The translations under genes and the position numbers were made by a program. A stretch of 64,000 nt of DNA, from assembly GCF_036226365.1 (NCBI RefSeq), contig NZ_CP108462.1, forward strand, positions 9,284,501 to 9,348,500, given 5' to 3'. Shown piece after piece: positions 23,764 to 31,380 of the stretch (position 1 is its first letter; each line of letters begins with the position of its first letter). The notes under the pieces are model-generated. The model saw only the letters and a list, made by a program, of their open reading frames with translations. It searched no databases and was not told the origin of the DNA. This DNA comes from Streptomyces sp. NBC_01262. Lineage in GTDB: Bacteria; Actinomycetota; Actinomycetes; Streptomycetales; Streptomycetaceae.

Positions 23764-24411
23764 GTGCGACTCACCGCGATCACCTGGCCCCGCCTCACCG
23801 AAGCCCTCGCCGACCGCATCGCCGCACTCAAGCCGCTCGACGGCGGCCCCTGGCCCCGGGTCGCCCTGGACGGCGCCCCCGCCGCCCGCCCGGACGCACC
23901 GGCCCAGGCCCTCGCGGAGGCGCTGCGCGCGCTCGGCCGCCCGGCGCTGCGGGTCAGCGCGCACACGTACTGGCGCCCGGCGTCGATCCGGTACGAGCAC
24001 GGACGCCGGGACCCGGACGCGTACTACGACACCTGGCTGGACACCGGCGCGCTGTGGCGGGAGGTGTTCGGCCCGCTGGGCCCCGGCGGGAGCGGGCGCG
24101 TACTGCCCTCGCTGTGGGACCCCGGGACCGACCGGGCGACCCGGGCGGCGTACGAGGAACTGCCGCCCGGCGGTGTGCTGTTGCTGGACGGCGCCTTCCT
24201 GCAGGGGCACGGCTTCCCGCTGGACCTGACGGTCCACATCAGGCTGTCCCCGGCCGCGCTGGAGCGCCGGACGCCGCCGGAGGAACGGTGGACCATGCCG
24301 GCGTTCGCGCGCTACGAGGCGGAGATGCGGCCGGAGCGGACAGCGGACATCCTCGTCCATACCGACGACCCCAACCGCCCTGCCTGGACGGGGGACGGCC
24401 CGGACCGTTAG
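23764..24411 (+). CDS. Uridine-kinase-like protein with a degenerate P-loop
   Basis: 215 residues. The region around HTYWRPASIRYEHGRRDPDAYYDTWLD and PPGGVLLLDGAFLQGHGFPLDLTVHIRLSP matches uridine kinase-like proteins. The Walker A position, however, reads VALDGAPAARPDAPAQALAEAL, without the GxxGxGK[ST] lysine, so ATP binding by the normal route is doubtful. It starts with GTG 23764, 20 nt after add. It may be a non-catalytic relative or may bind a nucleoside without phosphorylating it. The location in a nucleoside salvage context is consistent. Confidence 0.75.
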   Translation: MRLTAITWPRLTEALADRIAALKPLDGGPWPRVALDGAPAARPDAPAQALAEALRALGRPALRVSAHTYWRPASIRYEHGRRDPDAYYDTWLDTGALWREVFGPLGPGGSGRVLPSLWDPGTDRATRAAYEELPPGGVLLLDGAFLQGHGFPLDLTVHIRLSPAALERRTPPEERWTMPAFARYEAEMRPERTADILVHTDDPNRPAWTGDGPDR

Positions 24412-24425
24412 CGTCCCGTCGCACC

Positions 24426-25412
24426 ATGACACTCGCCACCGCGCCGCTGACCGCCGAGCACATACCCCAGGCCGCCGTCCTGCTCGACCGCTGGTACAGC
24501 AGGGCGGCACGGCCCCGTCCGGCCGTGCCGCCCACCGGCGAGGAACTGCTGGCCAAGATCATCGCTGAGCCGTACGCCGAGGCGGCCTGCGCCCGGGCCG
24601 GCGGCGGCGTGTTCGCGGGCTATCTCGCCGCCCTCCCGCTCGACCTCGCCCCGGAGGACCCCGAGGTCCTCGACAGCCATCCGCGCTCCGCCCTCGTACC
24701 CTTCGGCGGGCACGCGCTGCGCAGCGGGCGCGAGACGGAGACGCTGCGCGCGCTGTACACGGTGGTCGCCGAGCGGCTGGTCGCGCAGCGCCGCCTCGTC
24801 CACTACGTCGACCTCCCGGCCGACGAGTCGGCGGCCATGGCCTGGTTCCGGCTCGGTTTCGGGCTGGCGCAGGTGCGCGGGCTGATGCCGGTCAAGCCGC
24901 GCGGCCGTCAGCCCCGGGGCGTGGAGGCCCTGACCATCCGCCGGGCGGGCACGGGCGAACTCGACCTGGACCGGATCGGCCGCATGGCCGCCGAGGCCGC
25001 CCGCCAGCAGCAGCGCTCGGCCGTTTTCCTCCCGCAACCCGAGCCCGCCCTCGCCGCCCTGCGCAAGCGCTACGCCGTTACCCTCGGTGACCCGCGCAGC
25101 GCCGCCTGGGTCGCCGCCCGCCGGGGCGAGGAGATCGGCATGGTCCTGCTCGCCCGGGCCGAGCCCAGCCCCGTCCTGCCCGAGCCCTGCGCGGAGCTGT
25201 CCCTGGCCTACGTGGCGCCCTCCGCCCGGGGCGAGGGGATCAGCCGGATCCTGCTCGCCACCGCCCTGGCCTGGGCCTTCGACAACGGCTACCGCAACAT
25301 CACGGCACGCTGGCACGCCGCGTCCCCGGTCGCGGCGGGACACTGGCCGGCGGTGGGCTTCAAGCCGGTCGCGTACCGCCTGCAGCGGGTGCTGGACCCC
25401 CGACTGCACTGA
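24426..25412 (+). CDS. Tandem GNAT-family N-acetyltransferase
   Basis: 328 residues with two acetyltransferase-like halves. The C-terminal half has the clear acetyl-CoA motif AELSLAYVAPSARGEGISRILLATALAWAFDNGYRNI (R-G-E-G-I-S pyrophosphate loop). The N-terminal half (PFGGHALRSGRETETLRALYTVVAERLVAQRRLVHYVDLPADESAAMAWFRLGF) keeps the fold but not the loop. Substrate unknown. ATG at 24426 lies 14 nt after the previous gene. A 10-bp hairpin at 25530 ends the unit. Confidence 0.85.
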   Translation: MTLATAPLTAEHIPQAAVLLDRWYSRAARPRPAVPPTGEELLAKIIAEPYAEAACARAGGGVFAGYLAALPLDLAPEDPEVLDSHPRSALVPFGGHALRSGRETETLRALYTVVAERLVAQRRLVHYVDLPADESAAMAWFRLGFGLAQVRGLMPVKPRGRQPRGVEALTIRRAGTGELDLDRIGRMAAEAARQQQRSAVFLPQPEPALAALRKRYAVTLGDPRSAAWVAARRGEEIGMVLLARAEPSPVLPEPCAELSLAYVAPSARGEGISRILLATALAWAFDNGYRNITARWHAASPVAAGHWPAVGFKPVAYRLQRVLDPRLH

Positions 25413-25529
25413 CCTGTCGCCCTGTGTGGTCAACGGCACAGATCCACAGGGCAGTTGTGGTCAGGACCGTTGCCCGTTGAGACCTAAACTAATCAAGGGC
25501 TGCAGCGCGTAACCGCGCCGGCCCCACCG

Positions 25530-25560
25530 CCCCGGCCAGATCCCCCCGTCCTGGCCGGGG
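25530..25560. terminator. Hairpin terminator between convergent genes
   Basis: CCCCGGCCAG (25530-25539) pairs perfectly with CTGGCCGGGG (25551-25560) around an 11-nt loop, followed by CGTGTTCTTT on the plus strand. It lies between the GNAT gene (+) and an SDR gene (-). Confidence 0.75.
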
Positions 25561-25609
25561 CGTGTTCTTTGAGGCGTCGCTTTGATGCGACCCCGCCACC
25601 GCTCCTCGG

Positions 25610-26386
25610 TTATCCGGCCGCCCCCGGCACTCGCGCGGCCCGCACCCGCGTCCCCCCGTCGACCACCAGCTCCGCGCCGGTGATCCAGGCCGCCTCCTGC
25701 GAAGCCAGCCACACCACGGCCCGCGCGATGTCCTCCGGCTCCCCGATCCGGCCCATCGGCAGCCCGGCCGCGATCGACGGCCCGGCCGCCTCCCACATGA
25801 AGCGCGCCATCTCCGTGCGCACCAGCCCGGGGGAGACCGCGTTGACCCTCACCCCCGGGCCGAGTTCGCCGGCGAGCTGCTGGGTCAGGTGCAGCAGGGC
25901 GGCCTTGCTGGTGCCGTACGCGCCCACGTTCGGGCCGACATGGCCCGCTCCCTCGGTGCAGATGTTGACGACCGAGCCGCCGTGCTCCCGCATCCACCCG
26001 CGCCAGGCCGCCTGGACCAGCCGCAGCGCGGCCTCCACGTTCACGGTGAAGGCCTCCCGCCACAGGTCCGGGTCCACCTCCATGAGCGGGCCGTAGGGCT
26101 GGTTCGTCGCCGCGTTGTTCACCAGGATGTCCAGGCCGCCCAGCTCCTGCACCGCGTACGCCACGCAGGCCGCCGGATGGCCGGGATCGGCCACCGTACC
26201 GGCCAGCGCGGCCGCCCGGTGTCCCGCGCCCCGCAGCCGCTGCGCCGCCGCGTCCAGCCGGGCCGGATCCCGCGCGGTGAGCAGCACCCGGGCCCCCGCC
26301 CCGGCGAGGGCCTCGGCGACGGCCAGGCCGATGCCGCTGGAGGCGCCGGTCACCAGAGCGGTGCGGCCGTGCAGGGACGGGCTCAT
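25610..26386 (-). CDS. SDR-family oxidoreductase
   Basis: 258 residues of classical short-chain dehydrogenases. TGASSGIGLAVAEALA binds the cofactor, LVNNAATNQP is the NNAG-like motif, and YGTSKAALLHL carries the active-site Tyr and Lys. The residue at the usual catalytic Ser position (13 before Tyr) is Thr in VNICTEGAG. The C-terminus ELVVDGGTRV is typical. It is followed upstream on the same strand by threonine aldolase (25-nt gap). Substrate unknown. Confidence 0.9.
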   Translation of the reverse strand: MSPSLHGRTALVTGASSGIGLAVAEALAGAGARVLLTARDPARLDAAAQRLRGAGHRAAALAGTVADPGHPAACVAYAVQELGGLDILVNNAATNQPYGPLMEVDPDLWREAFTVNVEAALRLVQAAWRGWMREHGGSVVNICTEGAGHVGPNVGAYGTSKAALLHLTQQLAGELGPGVRVNAVSPGLVRTEMARFMWEAAGPSIAAGLPMGRIGEPEDIARAVVWLASQEAAWITGAELVVDGGTRVRAARVPGAAG

Positions 26387-26411
26387 GGCCGCACCGTCTC
26401 ATGACGACCCG

Positions 26412-27458
26412 TCAGGTAGCCAGGGTCTCGCGTACGATCCGCACGGCCTCGGCCGTGTCCGCGGGCGACACGCCCAGGTGGAAGACGAAGCGCAGCCGCC
26501 CCGCGCCCGCGCACAGCAGCCCGCGCTCGGCGAGCCGCGCGGCGAGGTCCTCCGTGGTGAGGCCCCCGGTCGTCCCGGCGAAGACCATGTTGGTCCGCGC
26601 GGGCTCGACCACCAGCCCCGGCAGGCCCGTGACGCCCTCCGCGAAGGCCGCCGCGTTCGCGTGGTCCTCCGCCAGCCGCGGAACGTGGTGGTCCAGCGCG
26701 TACGACGCGGCCGCCGCCAGCACCCCGGACTGCCGCATCCCGCCACCCAGCGCCTTGCGCCACCGCAGCGCCCGCCCGATGAACTCCGCCGAGCCCAGCA
26801 GCGCCGACCCCACCGGCGCGCCGAGGCCCTTGCTGAAGCACACGGACACGCTGTCGAAGGGCGCCGCGATCCGCCGCGCCTCGTCGAACGGATCCCCGCT
26901 CCCGGCCGACGACACCGCCGCGTTGAACAGCCGGGCTCCGTCCAGATGCGTCGCCAGCCCGAGGCCGTGCGCCAGCTTGGCCGTCGACTCCAGGTATTCG
27001 ACCGGGATGACCTTGCCCTCGGCCGTGTTCTCCAGGCAGAGCAGCCGCGTGCGCGCGAAATGCGGGTCGTCCGGCTTCACCGCGGCCTCGATCTGGGCCG
27101 GGTCCAGCGTCCCGTCCGCACGGGCGGTCAGCGGGTGCGGCTGTATGCCGCCCAGCACCGCCGCTCCGCCGCCCTCCCACCGGTAAACGTGGGCGGACAT
27201 TCCGGCGATGTACTCGTCGCCGCGCCCACAGTGGCTCAGCATCCCGCACAGATTGCTCATCGTCCCCGTCGGCACGAACAGCGCCGCCTGGAAGCCCAGC
27301 AGCCCGGCGATCCGCTCCTGCAGCGCGTTGACGGTGGGGTCGTCGCCGAAGACGTCGTCCCCGACCTCCGCGCGCGCCATCGCGCCGCGCATGCCCTCGC
27401 CGGGGCGGGTCACGGTGTCGCTGCGGAGGTCAATGGGTCGGTACTCGTTCTGTGGCAT
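26412..27458 (-). CDS. ltaE: Low-specificity threonine aldolase family protein
   Basis: 348 residues of fold-type I PLP enzymes. IDLRSDTVTRPGEGMR at the N-terminus, FVPTGTMSNLCGMLSHC, HLDGARLFNAAV and the PLP lysine segment SVCFSKGLGAPVGSALLG are diagnostic. It cleaves (allo-)threonine to glycine and acetaldehyde. ATG 27458 (MPQNEYRPID) is preferred; an in-frame ATG three codons upstream is possible. Long open sequence further upstream is composition-driven. It is probably co-transcribed with the SDR gene. Confidence 0.92.
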   Translation of the reverse strand: MPQNEYRPIDLRSDTVTRPGEGMRGAMARAEVGDDVFGDDPTVNALQERIAGLLGFQAALFVPTGTMSNLCGMLSHCGRGDEYIAGMSAHVYRWEGGGAAVLGGIQPHPLTARADGTLDPAQIEAAVKPDDPHFARTRLLCLENTAEGKVIPVEYLESTAKLAHGLGLATHLDGARLFNAAVSSAGSGDPFDEARRIAAPFDSVSVCFSKGLGAPVGSALLGSAEFIGRALRWRKALGGGMRQSGVLAAAASYALDHHVPRLAEDHANAAAFAEGVTGLPGLVVEPARTNMVFAGTTGGLTTEDLAARLAERGLLCAGAGRLRFVFHLGVSPADTAEAVRIVRETLAT

Positions 27459-27504
27459 GCGCCCCATTGTCGTACCGGGGTTCTGCCGGGGTCGTGCCAG
27501 GGCG

Positions 27505-27675
27505 TCAGCCGGTCGTGCTCGCGCCCTGTTCCTCGCCCTCGCCCTCGGCCTGGGACGGGGTCGTCCGGGGCACCTCGGCGTGGACCTCATGGGCGGCGAA
27601 CTCGTCGGTCTCGTCGCGCTCGCCCTCCGCCTGGGAGGGGGTCCGCTGGTAGAGCTGGTCATCCGATGTGCGCAT
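27505..27675 (-). CDS. Small acidic protein (56 aa) with an internal repeat
   Basis: 56 residues from ATG 27675, with a good GGAGG six nt upstream, which is why it is called despite its size. The sequence opens MRTSDDQLYQ and contains TPSQAEGE twice (about residues 12-19 and 43-50), each followed by acidic residues. It is rich in Glu, Thr and Gln, with no hydrophobic core, and is probably disordered. Function unknown. It lies 47 nt upstream of the threonine aldolase start. Confidence 0.65.
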   Translation of the reverse strand: MRTSDDQLYQRTPSQAEGERDETDEFAAHEVHAEVPRTTPSQAEGEGEEQGASTTG

Positions 27676-27741
27676 CACGCGCCTCCCTGCTTCCCCCGTA
27701 CCACTGGCCTTGCCACCTCCAGCGTGCCACTCCCGGCCCGC

Positions 27742-28389
27742 TCAGGCGCGTCGCGGGGACGCCAGGACGAAGCTCCGGCCATGCCGGTCGCGGTGCAGTG
27801 TGCACTGCCAGCCGTACTGCTCCAGGAGCCCCTGGCAGGCGGTCAGCGACGCCACCGGGTCGCTCCCGCGCCATGCCACCTCCACCAGGCCCTTCTGCTG
27901 GGCGGCCGGCGAGACCGTGTAGCCGGTGGCGGGGGAGTGGCCGGCGGCCTCCAGGGCCAGCGCGACGGCGTGCACGGGGCGCTCCCGCTCCCAGGGCGCG
28001 GGCCGGGTGACATCGCCGTCCTGCAGGACCCGGCGGATCTCCAGCAGCCCCGACCAGGCCGTCGCGACCTCGGCCGCCCGGCGCGGGGAAGCGGCGCCGG
28101 GGCCCGGTGCGCCGGTGCCGTCATCGGCGGCGAAGCCTGCGGCTGGGGCCGCGGACGGCGGCGCCGGCGCCGCCGCCGGGGGCTCCGGCTCCGGGCCGAC
28201 CCGGGCGAGTACGCCGCGCACCCGCAGCCCCTCCGGGGTGAGGTAGTAGCCGCCCACCCTGCCGTACCGGACGGCCAGCCCCAGCCGCGCCAGGGCCTCG
28301 CAGGTCGGCACGCGGGCCCCGAGCCGGCCCGTGCCGTCGTCGGACTCCAGGATCGCGCGCCGCTGGGCGCCGGACAGTGCGTCGGCCAT
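27742..28389 (-). CDS. Hypothetical protein with possible N-terminal winged-helix
   Basis: 215 residues from ATG 28389 (MADALSGAQRRAILESDD). Residues 1-60 (VPTCEALARLGLAVRYGRVGGYYLTPEGLRVRGVL) resemble the winged-helix pattern of small regulators ending in an LTPEG turn. A Pro/Ala-rich linker (about 65-105) follows, then a C-terminal alpha/beta domain (RPVHAVALALEAAG, LEQYGWQCTLHRDRHGRSFVL). The family is not recognised. The promoter region shared with the divergent SDR gene holds a TetR-type operator (28416-28431), so it may be co-regulated. Confidence 0.6.
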   Translation of the reverse strand: MADALSGAQRRAILESDDGTGRLGARVPTCEALARLGLAVRYGRVGGYYLTPEGLRVRGVLARVGPEPEPPAAAPAPPSAAPAAGFAADDGTGAPGPGAASPRRAAEVATAWSGLLEIRRVLQDGDVTRPAPWERERPVHAVALALEAAGHSPATGYTVSPAAQQKGLVEVAWRGSDPVASLTACQGLLEQYGWQCTLHRDRHGRSFVLASPRRA

Positions 28390-28415
28390 GACCCGAACTC
28401 TAGAGCCCGAGTTTT

Positions 28416-28431
28416 TGGACTTGCCAGTCCA
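28416..28431. promoter_or_regulatory. TetR-type operator, copy 1 (TGGACTTGCCAGTCCA)
   Basis: TGGACT and AGTCCA form a perfect 6-bp inverted repeat with a 4-nt centre. An almost identical site (one base different, in the centre) lies before the TetR gene at 29917-29932. This copy lies between the divergent hypothetical gene (start 28389) and the SDR gene (start 28533), so it can control either or both. Confidence 0.8.
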
Positions 28432-28532
28432 TTTTTTTCGTCGCACAGTGGCGCCTGTGCCCTGGCTGCTCAGGGCCCCGTTCGGTTCGGCCGTTCGGGC
28501 TCATGGTGGAGAACGAAGCAACGGAGTGGATC

Positions 28533-29297
28533 ATGTCGATGCGGCTTGAGGGCAAGACCGCCCTGGTGACCGGAGCGACCAGCAATATCGGGCGGGCGAT
28601 CGCGGAGGCCTTCGCCGCCCAGGGGGCGCACGTCGCCGTCTCCGGCCGTAGCGCCGAGCGGGGCAAGGAGGTCGTCGACGGGATCCGTGCACGCGGCGGC
28701 CGTGCCGACTTCGTGCAGGCCGATCTGGACGGCAGCGCCGCCGCCTCGCAGGCGCTGGCCCAGGAGGCGACGCGGGTCCTCGGCGGCCGTGTCGACGTCC
28801 TGGTCAACAACGCCGGGATCTACCCCGGTGACACCACGGCCGCTACCGACGAGAAGACCTTCGACCAGGTCTACGCCGTGAACGTGAAGGCCCCGTTCTT
28901 CCTGACCGCGGCTGTCGCCCCCGCCATGGTGGAGGCCGGCGGCGGGGCGATCATCAACCTGGGCTCCTGGATCGCGCGCCTGGGCATTCCGATCGGCGCC
29001 CTCTACAGCTCCACCAAGGGAGCCGTGGAGACGCTGACCCGGGCCTGGGCGGCGGAGTTCGGGCCGCAGGGGGTGCGGGTGAACGCGATCTCCCCGGGTG
29101 TGGTGCTCACCCCCGCGCCGGGAGAAGCCCACCCCGCGGAGATCATGATGAAGGGCACCCCCGCGGGCCGCATCGGCACCCCCGACGCCATCGCGAACGC
29201 CGCCGTGTACCTGGCCGGTGACGAGTCCTCATTCGTGCACGGCATCGTGCTCGACGTCGACGGCGGCCGCACCGCCGCCGCCGTCATCGCGGGCTGA
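28533..29297 (+). CDS. SDR-family oxidoreductase
   Basis: 254 residues. TGATSNIGRAIAEAFA (cofactor loop, with Asn in place of Gly), LVNNAGIYPG, INLGSWIARLGIPIGALYSSTKGAVETL (Ser-Tyr-Lys triad) and the VLDVDGGRT end are classical SDR features. ATG 28533 is chosen because GGAG lies before it; an ATG ten codons upstream has none. The gene is preceded by operator copy 1, and its 3' end overlaps the convergent TetR gene by 14 nt. That TetR gene carries the same operator, so the SDR is a probable repressor target. Substrate unknown. Confidence 0.92.
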   Translation: MSMRLEGKTALVTGATSNIGRAIAEAFAAQGAHVAVSGRSAERGKEVVDGIRARGGRADFVQADLDGSAAASQALAQEATRVLGGRVDVLVNNAGIYPGDTTAATDEKTFDQVYAVNVKAPFFLTAAVAPAMVEAGGGAIINLGSWIARLGIPIGALYSSTKGAVETLTRAWAAEFGPQGVRVNAISPGVVLTPAPGEAHPAEIMMKGTPAGRIGTPDAIANAAVYLAGDESSFVHGIVLDVDGGRTAAAVIAG

Positions 29298-29898
29298 CGC
29301 ACACGCCTGCGCGCCGCAGGTCCGCGATCCCTTGATCGAGAGCGGCGCGCAGGTGGCTGGACTGGCCCGTCGACAGCAGGATCGACACGCCCCCCTGGAT
29401 CGAGGCCAGCAGCGCCGCGGCCCTCATGTCGACATCGAGGCCGGCGGGAAGCCTGCCACCCGCCTGCAGCGCCCTGATGCCCGTCGCCAGGCTCTCCTGC
29501 CAGCGGCGCATCAGCTCGATCACGATCGCCCGCGCCCCGGGAGTCGAACGCCCGATCTGAAGAAACAGCGACCCGAGCGGACACTGGTCCCCCTGTGCTT
29601 CGTAGCGCTTGATCACCGCGTCCCGCCACTGCTCCCAGGCTTCCCATGAGTCGAGGCGGCCCAGATAGGGCTGCTGGTCCTCCAGTACCTGATCCGCCTC
29701 GAACTGGGCCACCGCGACGAGGAGTTCGTCCTTGCCCGCCGGGAAGTAGTGGAACAGCTGGCTCTTGCTGGTGCTGGTCCGCGCGGTGATGTCGTCCAGC
29801 GTCGCCGAGACAACGCCCTTCTCACGCAGCACCGCCGCGGCCCCCTCGACGATCCGGCTCCGCGTCGCCTTCCCCTTCGCCGTCAGCTCGCCACGCAT
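29284..29898 (-). CDS. TetR-family regulator of the adjacent SDR gene
   Basis: 204 residues. Helix-turn-helix at about 10-55: SRIVEGAAAVLREKG, LDDITARTSTSKSQLFHYFPAGKDELL. The C-terminal domain (GDQCPLGSLFLQIGRSTPGARAIVIELMRRWQESL) resembles TetR_C repressors of oxidoreductase genes such as the YxaF type. The C-terminal coding end overlaps the SDR gene. The operator at 29917-29932, 19 bp upstream of its start, is matched by one in front of the SDR, indicating autoregulation and control of the SDR. Confidence 0.92.
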   Translation of the reverse strand: MRGELTAKGKATRSRIVEGAAAVLREKGVVSATLDDITARTSTSKSQLFHYFPAGKDELLVAVAQFEADQVLEDQQPYLGRLDSWEAWEQWRDAVIKRYEAQGDQCPLGSLFLQIGRSTPGARAIVIELMRRWQESLATGIRALQAGGRLPAGLDVDMRAAALLASIQGGVSILLSTGQSSHLRAALDQGIADLRRAGVCVSPR

Positions 29899-29916
29899 GC
29901 CACAACTCCCTAAAAA

Positions 29917-29932
29917 TGGACTTCCCAGTCCA
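29917..29932. promoter_or_regulatory. TetR-type operator, copy 2 (TGGACTTCCCAGTCCA)
   Basis: Perfect TGGACT/AGTCCA inverted repeat, identical to 28416-28431 except one central base. It lies just upstream of the TetR start codon at 29898, where it would block transcription of the regulator. Confidence 0.8.
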
Positions 29933-29990
29933 TTGTATTGCTCCGGCCGTGCGGCGGTACGACACCCGTCCGGGTGCCCTACACTCGAAT

Positions 29991-30006
29991 TCGAGCATAC
30001 GTTCGA
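29991..30006 (+). promoter_or_regulatory. LexA (SOS) box
   Basis: TCGAGCATACGTTCGA differs by one base from the actinobacterial LexA consensus TCGAAC-N4-GTTCGA. It lies 21 bp upstream of the ATG of the Y-family polymerase-like gene, a usual position for LexA repression. Confidence 0.8.
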
Positions 30007-30026
30007 ACATGTGAGGTGGGCGCACC

Positions 30027-30878
30027 ATGTCCGTGCTCTACATCCGCTGCGGAGCCGTCGACCGGGCGACCTACGCGGCCCTGGCCGAGCTCGTCGGCCA
30101 GTTCACCCCCCTCGTCGAGACCGCTCCGCCCGACGTGATCCTGGCCGACATCAGCGCAGCCGTGCGCTACCTCGACCGCCTCCCCGAGCAGCTCGCCCTC
30201 ATGATCGGCACCCGCGCCACCGCGATGTACGACGTACACCTCACGATCGGCGCCGCCGGCAACCGGGCGGTCGCCGCGATGGCCGCCGCGGCGGCCCGGC
30301 CGGGCCGGGTCCGGGCCGTCGACGCCGACCCCGAGGCGGTCGCCGACTTCCTCGGGCCCCGCCCGGTCGCGGAACTCCACGGCATCGACGAGGCCGCGGC
30401 CACGGCTCTGGCCCGCCACGGCCTGCCCACCGTCGGCCAGGTCGCCGCCACCCCGCTGCCCGTCCTCCAGGCACTCCTCGGCCCCGCCGGTGGCCTCACC
30501 GCCTGGGAACGCGCCCACGGCATCGACCCCCACCGGGTCTCCGCCGACACCCCGCCCAAAAGCCTGACCGCCGACCGCCTCTTCTCCGCCTACGGCACCC
30601 ACCCCGACGCCGTACGCCGCACTCTCCCCCTCCTCGCCGACTCCCTCGCCCGCCAACTCCACGGCTCCGGCCGCTCCGCGCTCACCCTCGCCCTCACCGT
30701 CAGCCTCTCCGGTGGCTCCTCCCTCGACCGCACCCGCACGCTGGCGGCTCCGACCGCCCACCCCGCCGTCCTGTCCGACGCCGCCCACGCCATGTGCGAC
30801 GCGCTGGCGCCCGGCGTCACCGGGATCCGCGCGGTTGCGCTTAGCGCTGTGCGGTTTGCCGGGGCGGCGGTGCGGTAG
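30027..30878 (+). CDS. Truncated Y-family DNA polymerase-like protein (no catalytic palm), SOS-controlled
   Basis: 283 residues. The helix-hairpin-helix region (VAELHGIDEAAATALARHGLPTVGQVAATPLPVLQALLG) and the C-terminal little-finger-like part (PPKSLTADRLFSAYG, LTLALTVSLSGG) match DinB/ImuB-type proteins. The N-terminal part starts VLYIRCGAVDRATYAALAELVGQF; the catalytic D-x-D-x-F-F and S-[DI]-E motifs of active polymerases are absent. With about 280 residues it is much shorter than DinB or ImuB. A LexA box sits upstream and GAGGTGG precedes the ATG. It may be a structural or adapter protein in translesion synthesis, as ImuB is. Confidence 0.82.
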   Translation: MSVLYIRCGAVDRATYAALAELVGQFTPLVETAPPDVILADISAAVRYLDRLPEQLALMIGTRATAMYDVHLTIGAAGNRAVAAMAAAAARPGRVRAVDADPEAVADFLGPRPVAELHGIDEAAATALARHGLPTVGQVAATPLPVLQALLGPAGGLTAWERAHGIDPHRVSADTPPKSLTADRLFSAYGTHPDAVRRTLPLLADSLARQLHGSGRSALTLALTVSLSGGSSLDRTRTLAAPTAHPAVLSDAAHAMCDALAPGVTGIRAVALSAVRFAGAAVR

Positions 30879-31290
30879 CGGTGCCGTTGCGGTGCCCCTG
30901 GTCGGGGTTGCTGGTTCCGTCCTCAATCGCCGGACGGGCTGGGTTGGCCTGGGGGTCGGGGCCATCACCGGGGATCTCTCCTCGGCGCTCGCGACTCTGG
31001 TCGACCCGATACCTAACCGGGATCCTCGCTCGTCGCGCTGCGGGAGAACCCCGGCATGTCCCCTCCCGGCCGGACGGCAAGTTCAGCCCGTCCGGGGTCT
31101 GGGGCGCAGCCCCAGCGGGTCCGGGCGGAGCCCGCCACGCGGCGCCAGCCGCTGATCGGATGCAGTGGGAAGGGGCGGGGTGGGGGAACACCCCTCACCC
31201 CACCGGAGCGCGGGCGGTACCCACGGCCCGACGGCCGGAGGTCGGCGCAGGACGGAATCGCCAGCCGTGGCAAACTGCACCGCAACGGCA
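30879..31290. repeat. Gene-free block of dispersed repeats (block B, inverted relative to block A)
   Basis: No convincing gene between the polymerase-like gene and the GT4 synthase. The block holds one 21-bp motif copy (30919-30939, core CCTCAATCGCCGGACGGGC), the 122-bp unit (30952-31073), a partial motif near 31085, and GC-rich sequence. The order of elements mirrors block A at 2173-2655 in reverse, including the GGTGCCGTTGCGGTGCCCC edge near 30880, which matches GGGGGCACCGCAACGG near 2640. Confidence 0.85.
30952..31073 (-). repeat. 122-bp dispersed repeat, copy B
   Basis: Reverse-complement partner of 2466-2587 with about four differences. Both copies are embedded in gene-free DNA and are flanked by the short 21-bp motif. 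Confidence 0.85.
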
Positions 31291-31380
31291 AAGGCAAACG
31301 TTCGTGCGGATCAAATGACCTTTCCCTGGGCATCAGTGTGAGTACGCGGCGGCAAGGGCCGGCAAAACCAGGAGGCGCCC

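Noticed and set aside
25413..25609. Possible tRNA or small RNA in the gap after the GNAT gene
   Set aside because: No cloverleaf pairing or CCA end could be drawn; the only clear structure is the terminator hairpin at 25530-25560.
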